Shown here: positions 6,560-13,122 of the stretch, in pieces
Numbering within the stretch: the first letter of the stretch is position 1
Layout: every line of letters starts with the position of its first letter
Source of the DNA: JBEIJQ01 sp040380145
GTDB lineage: Bacteria; Bacteroidota; Bacteroidia; Chitinophagales; Saprospiraceae
Length of the DNA: 13,122 nt
Assembly: GCA_040380145.1 (NCBI GenBank)
Contig: JBEIJQ010000088.1
Location: 1-13,122, forward strand
Direction: 5' to 3'
Program-made: the position numbers and the translations under genes
The notes under the pieces: generated by a model
Database searches by the model: none
What the model was told of the DNA's origin: nothing
Seen by the model: only the letters and a program-made list of their open reading frames with translations

Positions 6560-8392
6560 ATGAAGTCCAACATCCTCCTGTTTTGCCTGCTCCTGCTGGC
6601 CGGCGTTTTGTCGGCCCAGCCCGACGCCAGTTTGGCCAACCAATACTTTCAGAACGGCGAATTCGAAAAGTCGGCCGTGCTGTACGAAAAACTGTGGAAG
6701 CAAAGCCCCTCGGTGGATTATTATTTTACCTACTACATCCGCAGCCTCGTGGAAATGGAACAGCAAAAGGAAGCGGTGGAAGTCTTGAAAAAAAGGATCA
6801 AACAGGAAAAAACCACGGGCTGGCTCTATGTGGAACTCGGCTATGTGTACGAACGCGCCAACGAACCCGAAAAAGCAAAAGCCCAATACGAAGAAGCCAT
6901 CGAACTGCTGCCCGCCGACCAAGCGGCCATTTCCAAATTGGCCAATACCTTCGTCAACAACCTCAAATACGACCTCGCCGCCAAAACCTACGAAAAAGGC
7001 AACCAGCTGTTCGGAAACACCGCCTACTTTGCTTTCGAATTGGGCGACATCTACCGGGCCAAGGGCGACAATATCAAGATGATCGAAAGTTACCTGGCCT
7101 GCCTGAAAGCCCAGCCCAGCCGGCTCACCAATGTGCAGTACTATTTTTCCCGCAGCCTGGAAGAAGAAGCCTATGAAGAACTCTTTTCCCAACTCTTCGC
7201 CCTCGTGCAGTCGGATCCCGAAAACACGATCTGGCCCGAAATGCTGGCGTGGGCCTATCTGCGCAAAAAAGATTACCGCAACGCCTTCAAGCAGGTGATC
7301 GCCCTCGACAAGCGCATGCAGGAAAACGGCGGACGGATCTTCAAAATGGCCAAAACCGCCCAGACCGAACGCGATTACGAAGCGGCCATCGAAGGGTACG
7401 GGTACATCGTGGAAAAAAAGGGCACTTCCTGCCCGTTTTACTACGATGCCCGCCGCGAAATCCTCAACTGCCGCCGCACCCGCCTGACCGAAGGGTACAT
7501 GTTCTCGCGCGACGAACTGCTGCTGCTCGAAAAAGATTACGAATCCTTCCTCGAAGAATTCGGGCGCAGCAAGAACACCGCAGCCCTGCTTTCGGAACTG
7601 GCCGAACTGGAAGCCTTTTACCTCAACAACCTGCCCAAGGCGATCGCCACCATGCTGTCCGTCACGGAAATGAATTTCGGACAGGGCAACAAAGAGCGCC
7701 TCGTCCTCGCCGAGGCCAAACTCGATCTGGCCGATTATTACCTGATGAGCGGAGAAGCATGGGAGGCCACGCTGCTGTATTCACAGGTGGACAAAGCCCA
7801 CAAAGAGGACGAAATCGGCGAAATGGCCCGTTTCAAAAACGCCAAATTGTCGTACTACATGGGCGATTTCGAATGGTCGCAAGGACAGCTCGACGCCTTG
7901 AAAGCCTCCACTTCCGAACTGATCTCCAACGACGCGATCGACCTGTCGGTTTTCATCATGGACCACTACGGCCTCGACACGATCCCCACGCCCATGGAGA
8001 TGTTCGCCCGGGCCGATCTGCTCAATTTCCAGAACCGCTTCGAGGAATCTTTTTTGGTATTGGACTCCATCGAACAACTTTTCCCCAAGCACACGCTGCT
8101 GGACGCCATCCTGTACACCAAGGCCGATGTGCACATCAAACGCCGCGAATATGCCCGGGCGCAGCCGCTCTTGGAAAAAATCACCACGGATTTCCCCGAG
8201 AGCATATACCTCGACAACGCCCTTTTCCGCTTGGGCGAACTGTTCGAAAACGAAAACAAGCTCAACGACAAGGAAAAGGCCAAGGCTCTCTTTGAAAAAA
8301 TCCTGTTGGAGCACAGCGGCAGCCTGTTCGTGATCGAAGCGCGCAAGCGCTACCGCATCCTGCGCGGCGACGATCTCGACGGAGTGCAATAA
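6560..8392 (+). CDS. Secreted tetratricopeptide-repeat protein
   Basis: This 610-residue protein starts at ATG 6560. This start is chosen because it gives a clean signal peptide (hydrophobic core ILLFCLLLLAGVLSAQ, cleavage after Ala-Gln near residue 20); the frame can extend upstream only to a GTG at 6479 that would bury the signal. The mature protein is almost all helical TPR units, with typical W/L-G-Y/F-A pairs such as LYVELGYVYERANEPEKA (89-106), FELGDIYRAKGD (159-170), DYEAAIEGYGYI (272-283), and in the C-terminal part DALLYT-like and FPESIYLDNALFRLGEL (545-561). The last third (about 430-600) has the spaced SYYMGDFEWSQGQLDALKAS segment and resembles YbgF/BamD-type TPR arrangements. It is probably a periplasmic scaffold, perhaps for envelope assembly, but no partner is evident. 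It converges on capA with 3 nt between stop codons. Confidence 0.85.
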   Translation: MKSNILLFCLLLLAGVLSAQPDASLANQYFQNGEFEKSAVLYEKLWKQSPSVDYYFTYYIRSLVEMEQQKEAVEVLKKRIKQEKTTGWLYVELGYVYERANEPEKAKAQYEEAIELLPADQAAISKLANTFVNNLKYDLAAKTYEKGNQLFGNTAYFAFELGDIYRAKGDNIKMIESYLACLKAQPSRLTNVQYYFSRSLEEEAYEELFSQLFALVQSDPENTIWPEMLAWAYLRKKDYRNAFKQVIALDKRMQENGGRIFKMAKTAQTERDYEAAIEGYGYIVEKKGTSCPFYYDARREILNCRRTRLTEGYMFSRDELLLLEKDYESFLEEFGRSKNTAALLSELAELEAFYLNNLPKAIATMLSVTEMNFGQGNKERLVLAEAKLDLADYYLMSGEAWEATLLYSQVDKAHKEDEIGEMARFKNAKLSYYMGDFEWSQGQLDALKASTSELISNDAIDLSVFIMDHYGLDTIPTPMEMFARADLLNFQNRFEESFLVLDSIEQLFPKHTLLDAILYTKADVHIKRREYARAQPLLEKITTDFPESIYLDNALFRLGELFENENKLNDKEKAKALFEKILLEHSGSLFVIEARKRYRILRGDDLDGVQ

Positions 8393-8395
8393 AGC

Positions 8396-9616
8396 CTATC
8401 GCACATCCTCTAAGGTGAGCTTGCGCTCCTTTCCGGCGTGCTTTCCGAGGTGCGCCCTGATGCGGCCCGCCACAGCGGACATGGCCGTCCGGGCCGTTTG
8501 GGGAATGCCGAGCACGTTGTCCGTATCGCTTTCGACCGCCGATACGGGCAGCACGAAGTACTTGGGCCTTTTGGCGCCGATCCAACGCCAAACAGGTATC
8601 CAAGCGTGATCGATCAAGCGGGTCTTGCCGTTAGCCAGATCTTTGGACAGTTCGACCTCGAACATCAGGCCGAGGTCGGTGTTGGCCTGCTTCTGATTGG
8701 AAATGAAGTTGCCCAACGAGTAGGCGCAGACCACCGTCTCGCCGTTTTTCGCTTGGAGCGTTTTCACGGGCTGCACCACATGGGGGTGCATGCCCACGAT
8801 CAGTTGCACGCCGAGGTCGGCGAGAAACTGCGCGGTCTTGCGCTGTTCGGCGCTTTCGTCGAGCTGGTACTCGGCGCCCCAGTGCACCACCGCCAACACA
8901 AAATCGGGCGAATAACTTTTGGCCCGGGCCACATCCTTGCGGATCTGGGCCGTATCGATCAGGTTGACCACCGAAGGCGCGTGGTCGGGAATGCCGTTGG
9001 TGCCGTAGGTGAAGTTGAGCACAGCCAATTTCACGAACCGCCCGCCCTTTTCGAATTTCCAGATCAACGGGTAGCGGGCGTTCCGGTCGGCGGCGTCCTT
9101 GAAAGTGCCCGTCTGCTGGAAACCCAGTTCGCGCAACAAGTCGATCGTGTGCGTGACCCCGATCAACTTGCCGTCGTTGGAATGGTTGTTGGCGGTCACC
9201 AACAGGTCCAAGCCGGCCTCTTTGAGCGCCACGGCCAGCGCATCGGGACTTTTGAACATCGGATAGCCCGAGTAGGGGCCTTTGCCGGGCAGCGTCACTT
9301 CGAGATTGCCCACCGCGATGTCGGGTGCCGACAGGACTTTATTCACATACCGGAAGCAATCGCGGTAATCGTGGGCCTTTTGAGAAGAATCGTACGCGGC
9401 ATCGATCTGTGGGCTGTGCCCCATGATGTCGCCCGTGAAGATCAGGCGCAGGGAAAGCTCTCCCTGCGGTTCGACGATCTGCTCGGCCACCGGGAGGGAC
9501 AATGGCCGTTGGTTGCCGTTGCCGGCAAGAAGAAAAAAGGCTCCGCCCAAAAAAAGCAAAGGCAACAGCGTCCAGATCAGCGCCCGCGCGCGGCGCGAAG
9601 AATCGAATATGCTCAT
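8396..9616 (-). CDS. Membrane-anchored CapA-family (poly-gamma-glutamate synthesis type) metallophosphatase-like protein
   Basis: This 406-residue protein starts at ATG 9616, with GGGG six to nine bases upstream on the minus strand. An upstream extension of the frame is possible but would place 41 unlikely residues ahead of the membrane anchor. Residues 11-31 form one transmembrane segment, placing the rest outside the cytoplasm. The domain matches the CapA/PGA_cap family: TGDIMGH (61-67), GNLEVTL (103-109), NNHSND (143-148), VVHWGAEY (243-250), GMHPHVVQP (275-283) and YSLGNF (299-304). These Asp, Asn and His residues are those expected to bind metals in this calcineurin-like fold, and none appears lost. 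Named members take part in poly-gamma-glutamate capsule synthesis, but no capB, capC or capE neighbour is visible, so capsule production cannot be inferred. A general envelope polymer or phosphoester role is equally possible. Confidence 0.9.
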   Translation of the reverse strand: MSIFDSSRRARALIWTLLPLLFLGGAFFLLAGNGNQRPLSLPVAEQIVEPQGELSLRLIFTGDIMGHSPQIDAAYDSSQKAHDYRDCFRYVNKVLSAPDIAVGNLEVTLPGKGPYSGYPMFKSPDALAVALKEAGLDLLVTANNHSNDGKLIGVTHTIDLLRELGFQQTGTFKDAADRNARYPLIWKFEKGGRFVKLAVLNFTYGTNGIPDHAPSVVNLIDTAQIRKDVARAKSYSPDFVLAVVHWGAEYQLDESAEQRKTAQFLADLGVQLIVGMHPHVVQPVKTLQAKNGETVVCAYSLGNFISNQKQANTDLGLMFEVELSKDLANGKTRLIDHAWIPVWRWIGAKRPKYFVLPVSAVESDTDNVLGIPQTARTAMSAVAGRIRAHLGKHAGKERKLTLEDVR

Positions 9617-9654
9617 AATCCCCAAAAAGGCATGGATGAAAAAACGAAAATCGC

Positions 9655-9671
9655 CGAAAAACAATTTTTCG
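9655..9671. repeat. Perfect A/T-rich inverted repeat upstream of the CapA-family gene
   Basis: CGAAAAA (9655-9661) and TTTTTCG (9665-9671) are exact reverse complements around CAA. The repeat lies 39-55 nt upstream of the CapA-family start and is followed directly by GCAAAAAAAGCG. It resembles the A-tract/T-tract dyad at 6429-6447 in position, in its 3-nt centre and in the adjacent GCAAAAAAA. A promoter or leader role is possible; nothing proves it. Confidence 0.42.
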
Positions 9672-9817
9672 CAAAAAAAGCGACCGGCCACCCGATTCCT
9701 ACATTGGTGCCGTGTTGGCCATGCCGAAAAGTACACCATTTTTTGATCTTCGATCCCCTTTTGTGAGTTTTGGCCCCGATCGATTGTATTTTCCGAAAAA
9801 ATCGGCTTTCCATCGGA

Positions 9818-9848
9818 TTTGTTTTTTGTCCAAATCGGTGTATTTTCG
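9818..9848 (+). promoter_or_regulatory. Bacteroidota-type promoter for the small lipoprotein gene
   Basis: TTTG at 9818-9821 is followed after exactly 19 nt by TATTTTCG at 9841-9848. This matches the Bacteroidota -33/-7 pattern (TTTG, about 19 nt, TAnnTTTG) with one mismatch in the -7 element. The ATG at 9877 is 28 nt beyond the -7 element, a normal leader length. No ribosome-binding purine run precedes the ATG. Confidence 0.55.
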
Positions 9849-9876
9849 TAAACACATTGACCTTACCGAATAAATT

Positions 9877-10428
9877 ATGACGTTGAAAACAAAAGCAATA
9901 TCCCTGATCTTGTCCCTGACCGTGGCCGCGTCCTCCTGCGTTTCCGTTGCGGTGAAGTCGTCCAACCGGACTCCAGACGGACAAAAGATCGAAAAGATCC
10001 TCGTGGTGTCGGAGACCGAGGGACAGTTCGAGGACTATTTCTCCAAAACGGCCCAACAGCTGGCGAAATCCTTAGAAAAAAAAGGCTTGGGCACATCGTT
10101 TTTCGTGTTCCGCGACTCGGCTTCGGCCGACGAGGCGGCGGCCTATCGAAAATTGCTCGGCGAATTCGGTCCCTGCCATGTGCTGGCCCTGCGAAGAGCC
10201 GCCATCCGGGAAAACCGCGACGAGACGCACCTCAAAGAAGAGGCCCTGCTCCGGATCACGCTGCAACACTCCTCCACTCCGAAGGTGCTGTGGCAGAGTA
10301 CCTTGGATGTGAGCGGCGGCGGGGTGCTGGGCTTCGGCACCATGGAGGCCGGGGCCGGCGGCAAATTGACCGCCGAGAAGATCGTCCGGCAACTCCAACA
10401 AGACGGGATCTTGGCCCAGGATCAGTAA
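9877..10428 (+). CDS. Small lipoprotein of unknown family
   Basis: This 183-residue protein starts at ATG 9877. Residues 1-21 form a lipoprotein-type signal: basic start, hydrophobic core ISLILSLTVA, and A18-S19-S20-C21 as the lipobox (Ala at -3 is tolerated but not ideal). I do not recognise the family. The mature part looks alpha/beta. A strand KILVVSE (about 40-46) is followed by a helix with QQLAKSLEKK, a strand TSFFVFRD, a helix rich in Asp and Ala, a strand HVLALRR, then paired strands ALLRITLQH and KVLWQSTLDV. A Gly-rich turn and a final amphipathic helix (KIVRQLQQDGIL) follow. The strand pair with Trp is reminiscent of small outer-membrane assembly lipoproteins, but this is only a pattern. 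It has its own promoter, and its TAA overlaps the end of the convergent receptor gene by 7 bp. Confidence 0.72.
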   Translation: MTLKTKAISLILSLTVAASSCVSVAVKSSNRTPDGQKIEKILVVSETEGQFEDYFSKTAQQLAKSLEKKGLGTSFFVFRDSASADEAAAYRKLLGEFGPCHVLALRRAAIRENRDETHLKEEALLRITLQHSSTPKVLWQSTLDVSGGGVLGFGTMEAGAGGKLTAEKIVRQLQQDGILAQDQ

Positions 10429-12779
10429 GGCGCCCGGCTCCGGCCGATCCCGCCTTCGAAAGCCAGTCGTAAGCCCAATACCGCGTTGCGGCCCTGTTCG
10501 GGCAAATTCAACAGCCGGTAACGGCTCAAATGGTTGTAGTAGGTCGCGTCGAAAATGTTCTGCAATTCGCCGAACACCTGTAGGCGCTGCTCGCCGATCC
10601 GCCATTCGCCGCCGATGGCCACATCGAGCACCCAGGCGGAGGGCGTTTCGGCCTCGTTGCGATCGGTGAGCGTTTGGGCGAACGCATAGCGTCCCGAAAT
10701 GCGCAAATAATGCTCGGGATGCCGGGGCAAAAAGAAAACCGCTTCCGCTTGTATCCTCGCCGGCGGCGTGAAGGGAAGTGGCATGCCGGTGCGCAGGTTG
10801 CGGTTCCAGACAACATCCGCGCTCTGGCTGCACTGCACGAAATTTCCGGAATACTCCAGGCGCCATTCCGCGCCGGCGTACACGGCGTCGTCCTGTCGAT
10901 ACCGGTACAATTGCCCGCCCTCGGGCAGATCGGAAAATTGCCCGGTGGGACCGAGGTAGATATAGTTTTGGAAAAAATAGCCGAAGACCGCCGCGCTGGC
11001 CTTCCAACCCACAGATGGGCGACAATCCGCGCCGAGATCCAGCTGCCAACCGTGCTCCGACCGCAGTCCCGCGGTGCCCTGTTCGTGGCGGAAGGTGCCG
11101 TGGTGCACGCCGTTGGCGGAAGTCTCCACGGGGTGCGGGATCCGAAAACTTTTGCCCAAAGATGCCTGAAAAGCCCATCTATCGGTGGCCGACAGGCCCC
11201 GGGCGGCCTTCAACGCGGCGGCCACATTGGTGAAAAGTCCGCTGCCGGCCTCCGTTCGGCGCTGGTAAACGGGCTGCCCGTCCACATCGAAAGCGGTCAG
11301 CAGGTCGTAGGCGCCGTTGCGGTTGCCGCCCAGATCCAAGCGCGCCCCGGCGGTAAAAACCCACTCTGCGGCGCGCAGCCGCGTCAGGCCGAAAACGCCC
11401 GAACGCCAGATCGCAAAGTCGGGCAACAGGAACTCGAAGCCGGTCCGACGGTTGCGCTGGAGCTGCGCGTTCGCCCCCAAAGTGTGTTGCCAAGGGCCGT
11501 TGTTCCATTCGTGCAGGACGTTCAACGACCATGTTTCCAAGCGCAGGCCCAGCGCCAGATCCGAGGAATCCATCGTGGGGCGGCCGTGCAGGTCGGGTAC
11601 GCCGAACTCGGCGCGCTCGTTGAGCTGCCACGCCGCCACGGCTTTCCATAGCCGACCTTCCCGCGGCGAAACCACGGCGTGCAGGGCCAATTTTTGGTGG
11701 ACCACCGACTGGGCGGGCCGCGCAATGCCTCTCGGATCGCCGTCGTCGACCAGATCGTACGCCCGCGGTATGCCCGTAGCCCCAGGGAAAAGCCCCGCGC
11801 ACAGCACATATCTGGTATAGGTGAGCCGCAACCCCCATCGCTCCCGAACCGTGCCCGCCGAGAGGCTGAGACTGTTTTCGCGCCCCGCCGTGTTCTTCAG
11901 CCGCCGCCCGAAGATCGGCAGCTCGAAGCCGTTGTACACAAAAGAATCGGCCGGCACGCGGAAATCTCCAAAGGCCTGGCCGCTGTAGCGGACCATCGCG
12001 AACCAGTCCCGCCGGTTGGCCTGCGCCCAGGCCGAGCCGCCGAGGTGCCCGTTGTTGGACTTCCATACGCCCTGAACGCCCGCCCGCCAAGTGTCGCGCG
12101 AGGGCGGACGGGCCGGTTGGATCTCCACGGCGCCGCCCAGGCCGTCCGAACCGTATTGGAGCGACACGGGCCCTTTCACCACCTCGGCCTGTTCGACCGA
12201 AAAAGGATCCACTTCCAACCCATGGTCGGCGCCCCACTGCTGGCCCTCCTGCTTGACCCCGTCGCTGCTCACCACCACGCGGTTGAACGCCAGTCCGCGC
12301 AACACCGGCTTGGCCACGCCCACACCCAGCGAAATGGCGTTCACGCCGGGCAGTTTCTCGAGCGCCTGCACAAAGGTGCCCCGCTGGTTGCGCAGCAGGT
12401 ACTGCTGCCCCACGGTTTCCTCTTGGCCCCCCGGCGGCCGGAACAGCCGCGCCGAAACCATCGCCGAGGGCAGTTCCGTGGCTGTGGGGCGCAAGACCAA
12501 CTCCAACGACGGAGGTATGGGCGCCATGGCAAACGCCGTGTCGAGCGTCAGGTAACCGGCATGGGAAACCGTCAGCGAGCACACATCCGTCGGCGCGACC
12601 GACAAATGGAAGTGGCCGTGCTCATCGGCGAACACGGTTTCGCCCGAAGGCTCGGCCCGGATTTCGGCCCGCTCGATCTCGCCGCCCGTCACCGCGTCCC
12701 GCACTATGCCCGTCAGTTTCTGCGCCCCGAGCCGGGACACGGAAAAGAAGCCAAGTGCCAAGACGATCAGCCAACGCAT
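10422..12779 (-). CDS. TonB-dependent outer-membrane receptor, ZnuD-like plug
   Basis: This 785-residue protein starts at ATG 12779, chosen because it opens a signal peptide (MRWLIVLALGFF, ending GAQ at residue 20); the frame continues upstream but through the promoter described below. Domains in order: carboxypeptidase-regulatory-like (about 21-100, GIVRDAVTGGEIERAEI), plug (about 125-225) and a 22-strand-type barrel to the end. The plug has LRGLAFNRVVVSSDGV (160-175), GQQWGADHGLEVDPFSVEQ (179-197), VVKGPVSLQYGSDGLGGAVEI (200-220). The DHGLEVDPF block and SANGVHHGTFRHE (554-566) in the barrel resemble ZnuD-type zinc receptors and their Bacteroidota relatives. Metal specificity is therefore plausible but unproven, and no His-rich loop is obvious. 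The barrel's expected last strand (VLGLRLAF, 767-774) is followed by 11 extra residues ending in PY. Import needs TonB-ExbBD, not seen here. There is a likely regulated promoter upstream. Confidence 0.93.
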   Translation of the reverse strand: MRWLIVLALGFFSVSRLGAQKLTGIVRDAVTGGEIERAEIRAEPSGETVFADEHGHFHLSVAPTDVCSLTVSHAGYLTLDTAFAMAPIPPSLELVLRPTATELPSAMVSARLFRPPGGQEETVGQQYLLRNQRGTFVQALEKLPGVNAISLGVGVAKPVLRGLAFNRVVVSSDGVKQEGQQWGADHGLEVDPFSVEQAEVVKGPVSLQYGSDGLGGAVEIQPARPPSRDTWRAGVQGVWKSNNGHLGGSAWAQANRRDWFAMVRYSGQAFGDFRVPADSFVYNGFELPIFGRRLKNTAGRENSLSLSAGTVRERWGLRLTYTRYVLCAGLFPGATGIPRAYDLVDDGDPRGIARPAQSVVHQKLALHAVVSPREGRLWKAVAAWQLNERAEFGVPDLHGRPTMDSSDLALGLRLETWSLNVLHEWNNGPWQHTLGANAQLQRNRRTGFEFLLPDFAIWRSGVFGLTRLRAAEWVFTAGARLDLGGNRNGAYDLLTAFDVDGQPVYQRRTEAGSGLFTNVAAALKAARGLSATDRWAFQASLGKSFRIPHPVETSANGVHHGTFRHEQGTAGLRSEHGWQLDLGADCRPSVGWKASAAVFGYFFQNYIYLGPTGQFSDLPEGGQLYRYRQDDAVYAGAEWRLEYSGNFVQCSQSADVVWNRNLRTGMPLPFTPPARIQAEAVFFLPRHPEHYLRISGRYAFAQTLTDRNEAETPSAWVLDVAIGGEWRIGEQRLQVFGELQNIFDATYYNHLSRYRLLNLPEQGRNAVLGLRLAFEGGIGRSRAPY

Positions 12780-12815
12780 GAGGGAGATTTCGGAATTTTT
12801 GATGGAAAGAAAAAG

Positions 12816-12846
12816 CAAAAATACACCTTTTGCAACATTGTTGCAA
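12816..12846 (-). promoter_or_regulatory. Bacteroidota-type promoter of the TonB-dependent receptor gene
   Basis: On the minus strand TTG (12846-12844) is followed after 20 nt by TATTTTTG (12823-12816), an exact match to the TAnnTTTG -7 consensus. The -7 element ends 36 nt before the ATG at 12779, so the leader would be about 25-30 nt. No Shine-Dalgarno is seen. It overlaps a palindrome, which suggests direct repression. Confidence 0.65.
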
Positions 12847-12849
12847 TGT
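12830..12849. promoter_or_regulatory. Palindromic operator overlapping the receptor promoter
   Basis: TTGCAACATTGTTGCAA (12830-12846) is a perfect 8-1-8 inverted repeat. A second dyad, ACATTG-TTG-CAATGT (12835-12849), overlaps it with a centre shifted by 4 bp, so the site may accept two dimers. It covers the -33 element and most of the spacer to the -7 element. Odd-centred dyads of this size are typical of Fur-family (Fur, Zur, Mur) regulators. Zur is my inference from the ZnuD-like receptor; another repressor could bind here. Confidence 0.6.
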
Positions 12850-12952
12850 AAAGGGCGGGTCAGGGACTTTTGAAAAACGAGAACGGGTGCAGGGCAAAGC
12901 AGATGACCGATTTTCCAGGCGATGTTCAACCCAAAATTGTCATTAGGGAAAA

Positions 12953-12975
12953 TTTCTAATGGCGGCCATTAGAAA
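12953..12975. repeat. Perfect 23-bp palindrome (11-1-11) upstream of the receptor promoter
   Basis: TTTCTAATGGC (12953-12963) and GCCATTAGAAA (12965-12975) are exact reverse complements around a single G. Another half-site, CATTAG, lies at 12941-12946, so the hexamer occurs three times in 32 bp (12941 +, 12956 reverse, 12967 +). It could be an operator for a second regulator. Read on the minus strand as RNA it could also be a weak terminator (10-bp stem, 3-nt loop, then TTTT) for the gene ending at 13034. The tail is too short to decide. Confidence 0.55.
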
Positions 12976-13033
12976 AAGGAGAGCGTAAAAATTTGAAATT
13001 CAATCATGAAATCACGAAAAGGATTGGCGAAAA

Positions 13034-13122
13034 TCAAAGATCGACCTGTAAGAAATTCTTACTGCCCAGCCGGCCTTCGAGCAAATCCCGACAGCGCGGC
13101 TTTTGGTAGCGGGCCTGAGCGA
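13034..13122 (-). CDS. 3' end of an unidentified minus-strand gene (partial)
   Basis: A frame open to the right edge on the minus strand ends at TGA (13036-13034), giving about 28 residues with the tail RYQKPRCRDLLEGRLGSKNF then LQVDL. The mixed charged/hydrophobic helix-like composition and third-position GC bias fit coding sequence in this genome. The stop coincides with the shift from GC-rich DNA to the A/T-rich spacer. I cannot assign a family. If real, it is co-directional with the receptor gene, with about 254 bp between them. A plus-strand frame beginning at ATG 13005 is also open to the edge but has poorer codon use. Confidence 0.4.
   Translation of the reverse strand, partial: AQARYQKPRCRDLLEGRLGSKNFLQVDL
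13048..13062. repeat. Short perfect palindrome (7-1-7) near the right edge
   Basis: GTAAGAA (13048-13054), a central A, and TTCTTAC (13056-13062) form a perfect dyad. It falls within the putative partial coding region, which argues against an operator. If that region proves non-coding, it would be the third odd-centred palindrome in 235 bp. Confidence 0.3.

Noticed and set aside
8396..9616. Poly-gamma-glutamate capsule locus
   Set aside because: Only the CapA-like gene is present; no capB, capC or capE homologue flanks it, so capsule synthesis cannot be claimed.
12780..12929. Upstream extension of the receptor coding frame to an ATG at 12929
   Set aside because: It would translate through the promoter and palindrome and bury the signal peptide that begins at the ATG at 12779.
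12903..12959. An 18-codon plus-strand frame starting at ATG 12903 in the receptor upstream region
   Set aside because: It is too short, has no ribosome-binding site and lies among palindromes in A/T-rich spacer; chance occurrence is expected.
13005..13122. Plus-strand frame from ATG 13005, open to the right edge
   Set aside because: Its codons have low third-position GC unlike the genes here and its translation has no recognisable pattern. The minus-strand frame ending at 13034 fits better, though neither is certain.
1..13122. CRISPR arrays, insertion sequences, prophage genes, toxin-antitoxin pairs, tRNA or rRNA
   Set aside because: No regular direct repeats, transposase or integrase motifs, small paired genes or RNA signatures were seen on either strand by reading.

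Overview
The window looks like chromosomal DNA from a GC-rich member of the Bacteroidota, possibly a Saprospiria-like lineage; that lineage call is inference. The clues are secretion signals ending in S-A-Q/G-A-Q, a TonB-dependent receptor with an N-terminal carboxypeptidase-regulatory-like domain, weak or absent Shine-Dalgarno sequences, and matches to the Bacteroidota promoter pattern (TTG or TTTG, about 19-20 nt, then TAnnTTTG). I see no rRNA, tRNA, CRISPR array, insertion sequence or phage gene. Nearly all complete genes encode envelope or exported proteins.

Layout. The 3' end of a probable beta-barrel protein gene (3-116, +) is followed by a secreted two-module amidohydrolase (211-3198, +) whose N-terminal module has lost its metal ligands. 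A strong, probably bidirectional terminator (3217-3252) separates it from a minus-strand pair: a PD40 beta-propeller lipoprotein (6382-5285, GTG start) and, 16 nt downstream, a large fusion of a family 2 glycosyltransferase with a shortened polyprenyl-phosphate sugar-transferase-like half (5268-3316). A 177-bp divergent spacer leads to a secreted TPR protein (6560-8392, +). It converges, with only 3 nt between stop codons, on a membrane-anchored CapA-type metallophosphatase-like protein (9616-8396, -). A second divergent spacer carries a good promoter for a small lipoprotein of unknown family (9877-10428, +). That gene overlaps by 7 bp the 3' end of a TonB-dependent receptor with a ZnuD-like plug (12779-10422, -).

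The upstream region of the receptor (12780 to about 13033) is the most interesting non-coding stretch. A near-consensus Bacteroidota promoter has a perfect 8-1-8 palindrome (TTGCAACA-T-TGTTGCAA) lying across its -33 element. About 110 bp further upstream is a perfect 11-1-11 palindrome. I infer a metal-responsive, repressor-controlled receptor. The last 89 bases probably hold the 3' end of another minus-strand gene.

How the genes relate. The PD40 and glycosyltransferase genes probably form an operon. The others look like separate single-gene units involved in envelope assembly, nutrient uptake and extracellular or periplasmic hydrolysis. I do not see a self-contained new defence or mobile system. 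The best candidates for something under-described are the palindrome-covered receptor promoter, the glycosyltransferase/pseudo-transferase fusion and the amidohydrolase with a dead N-terminal module.
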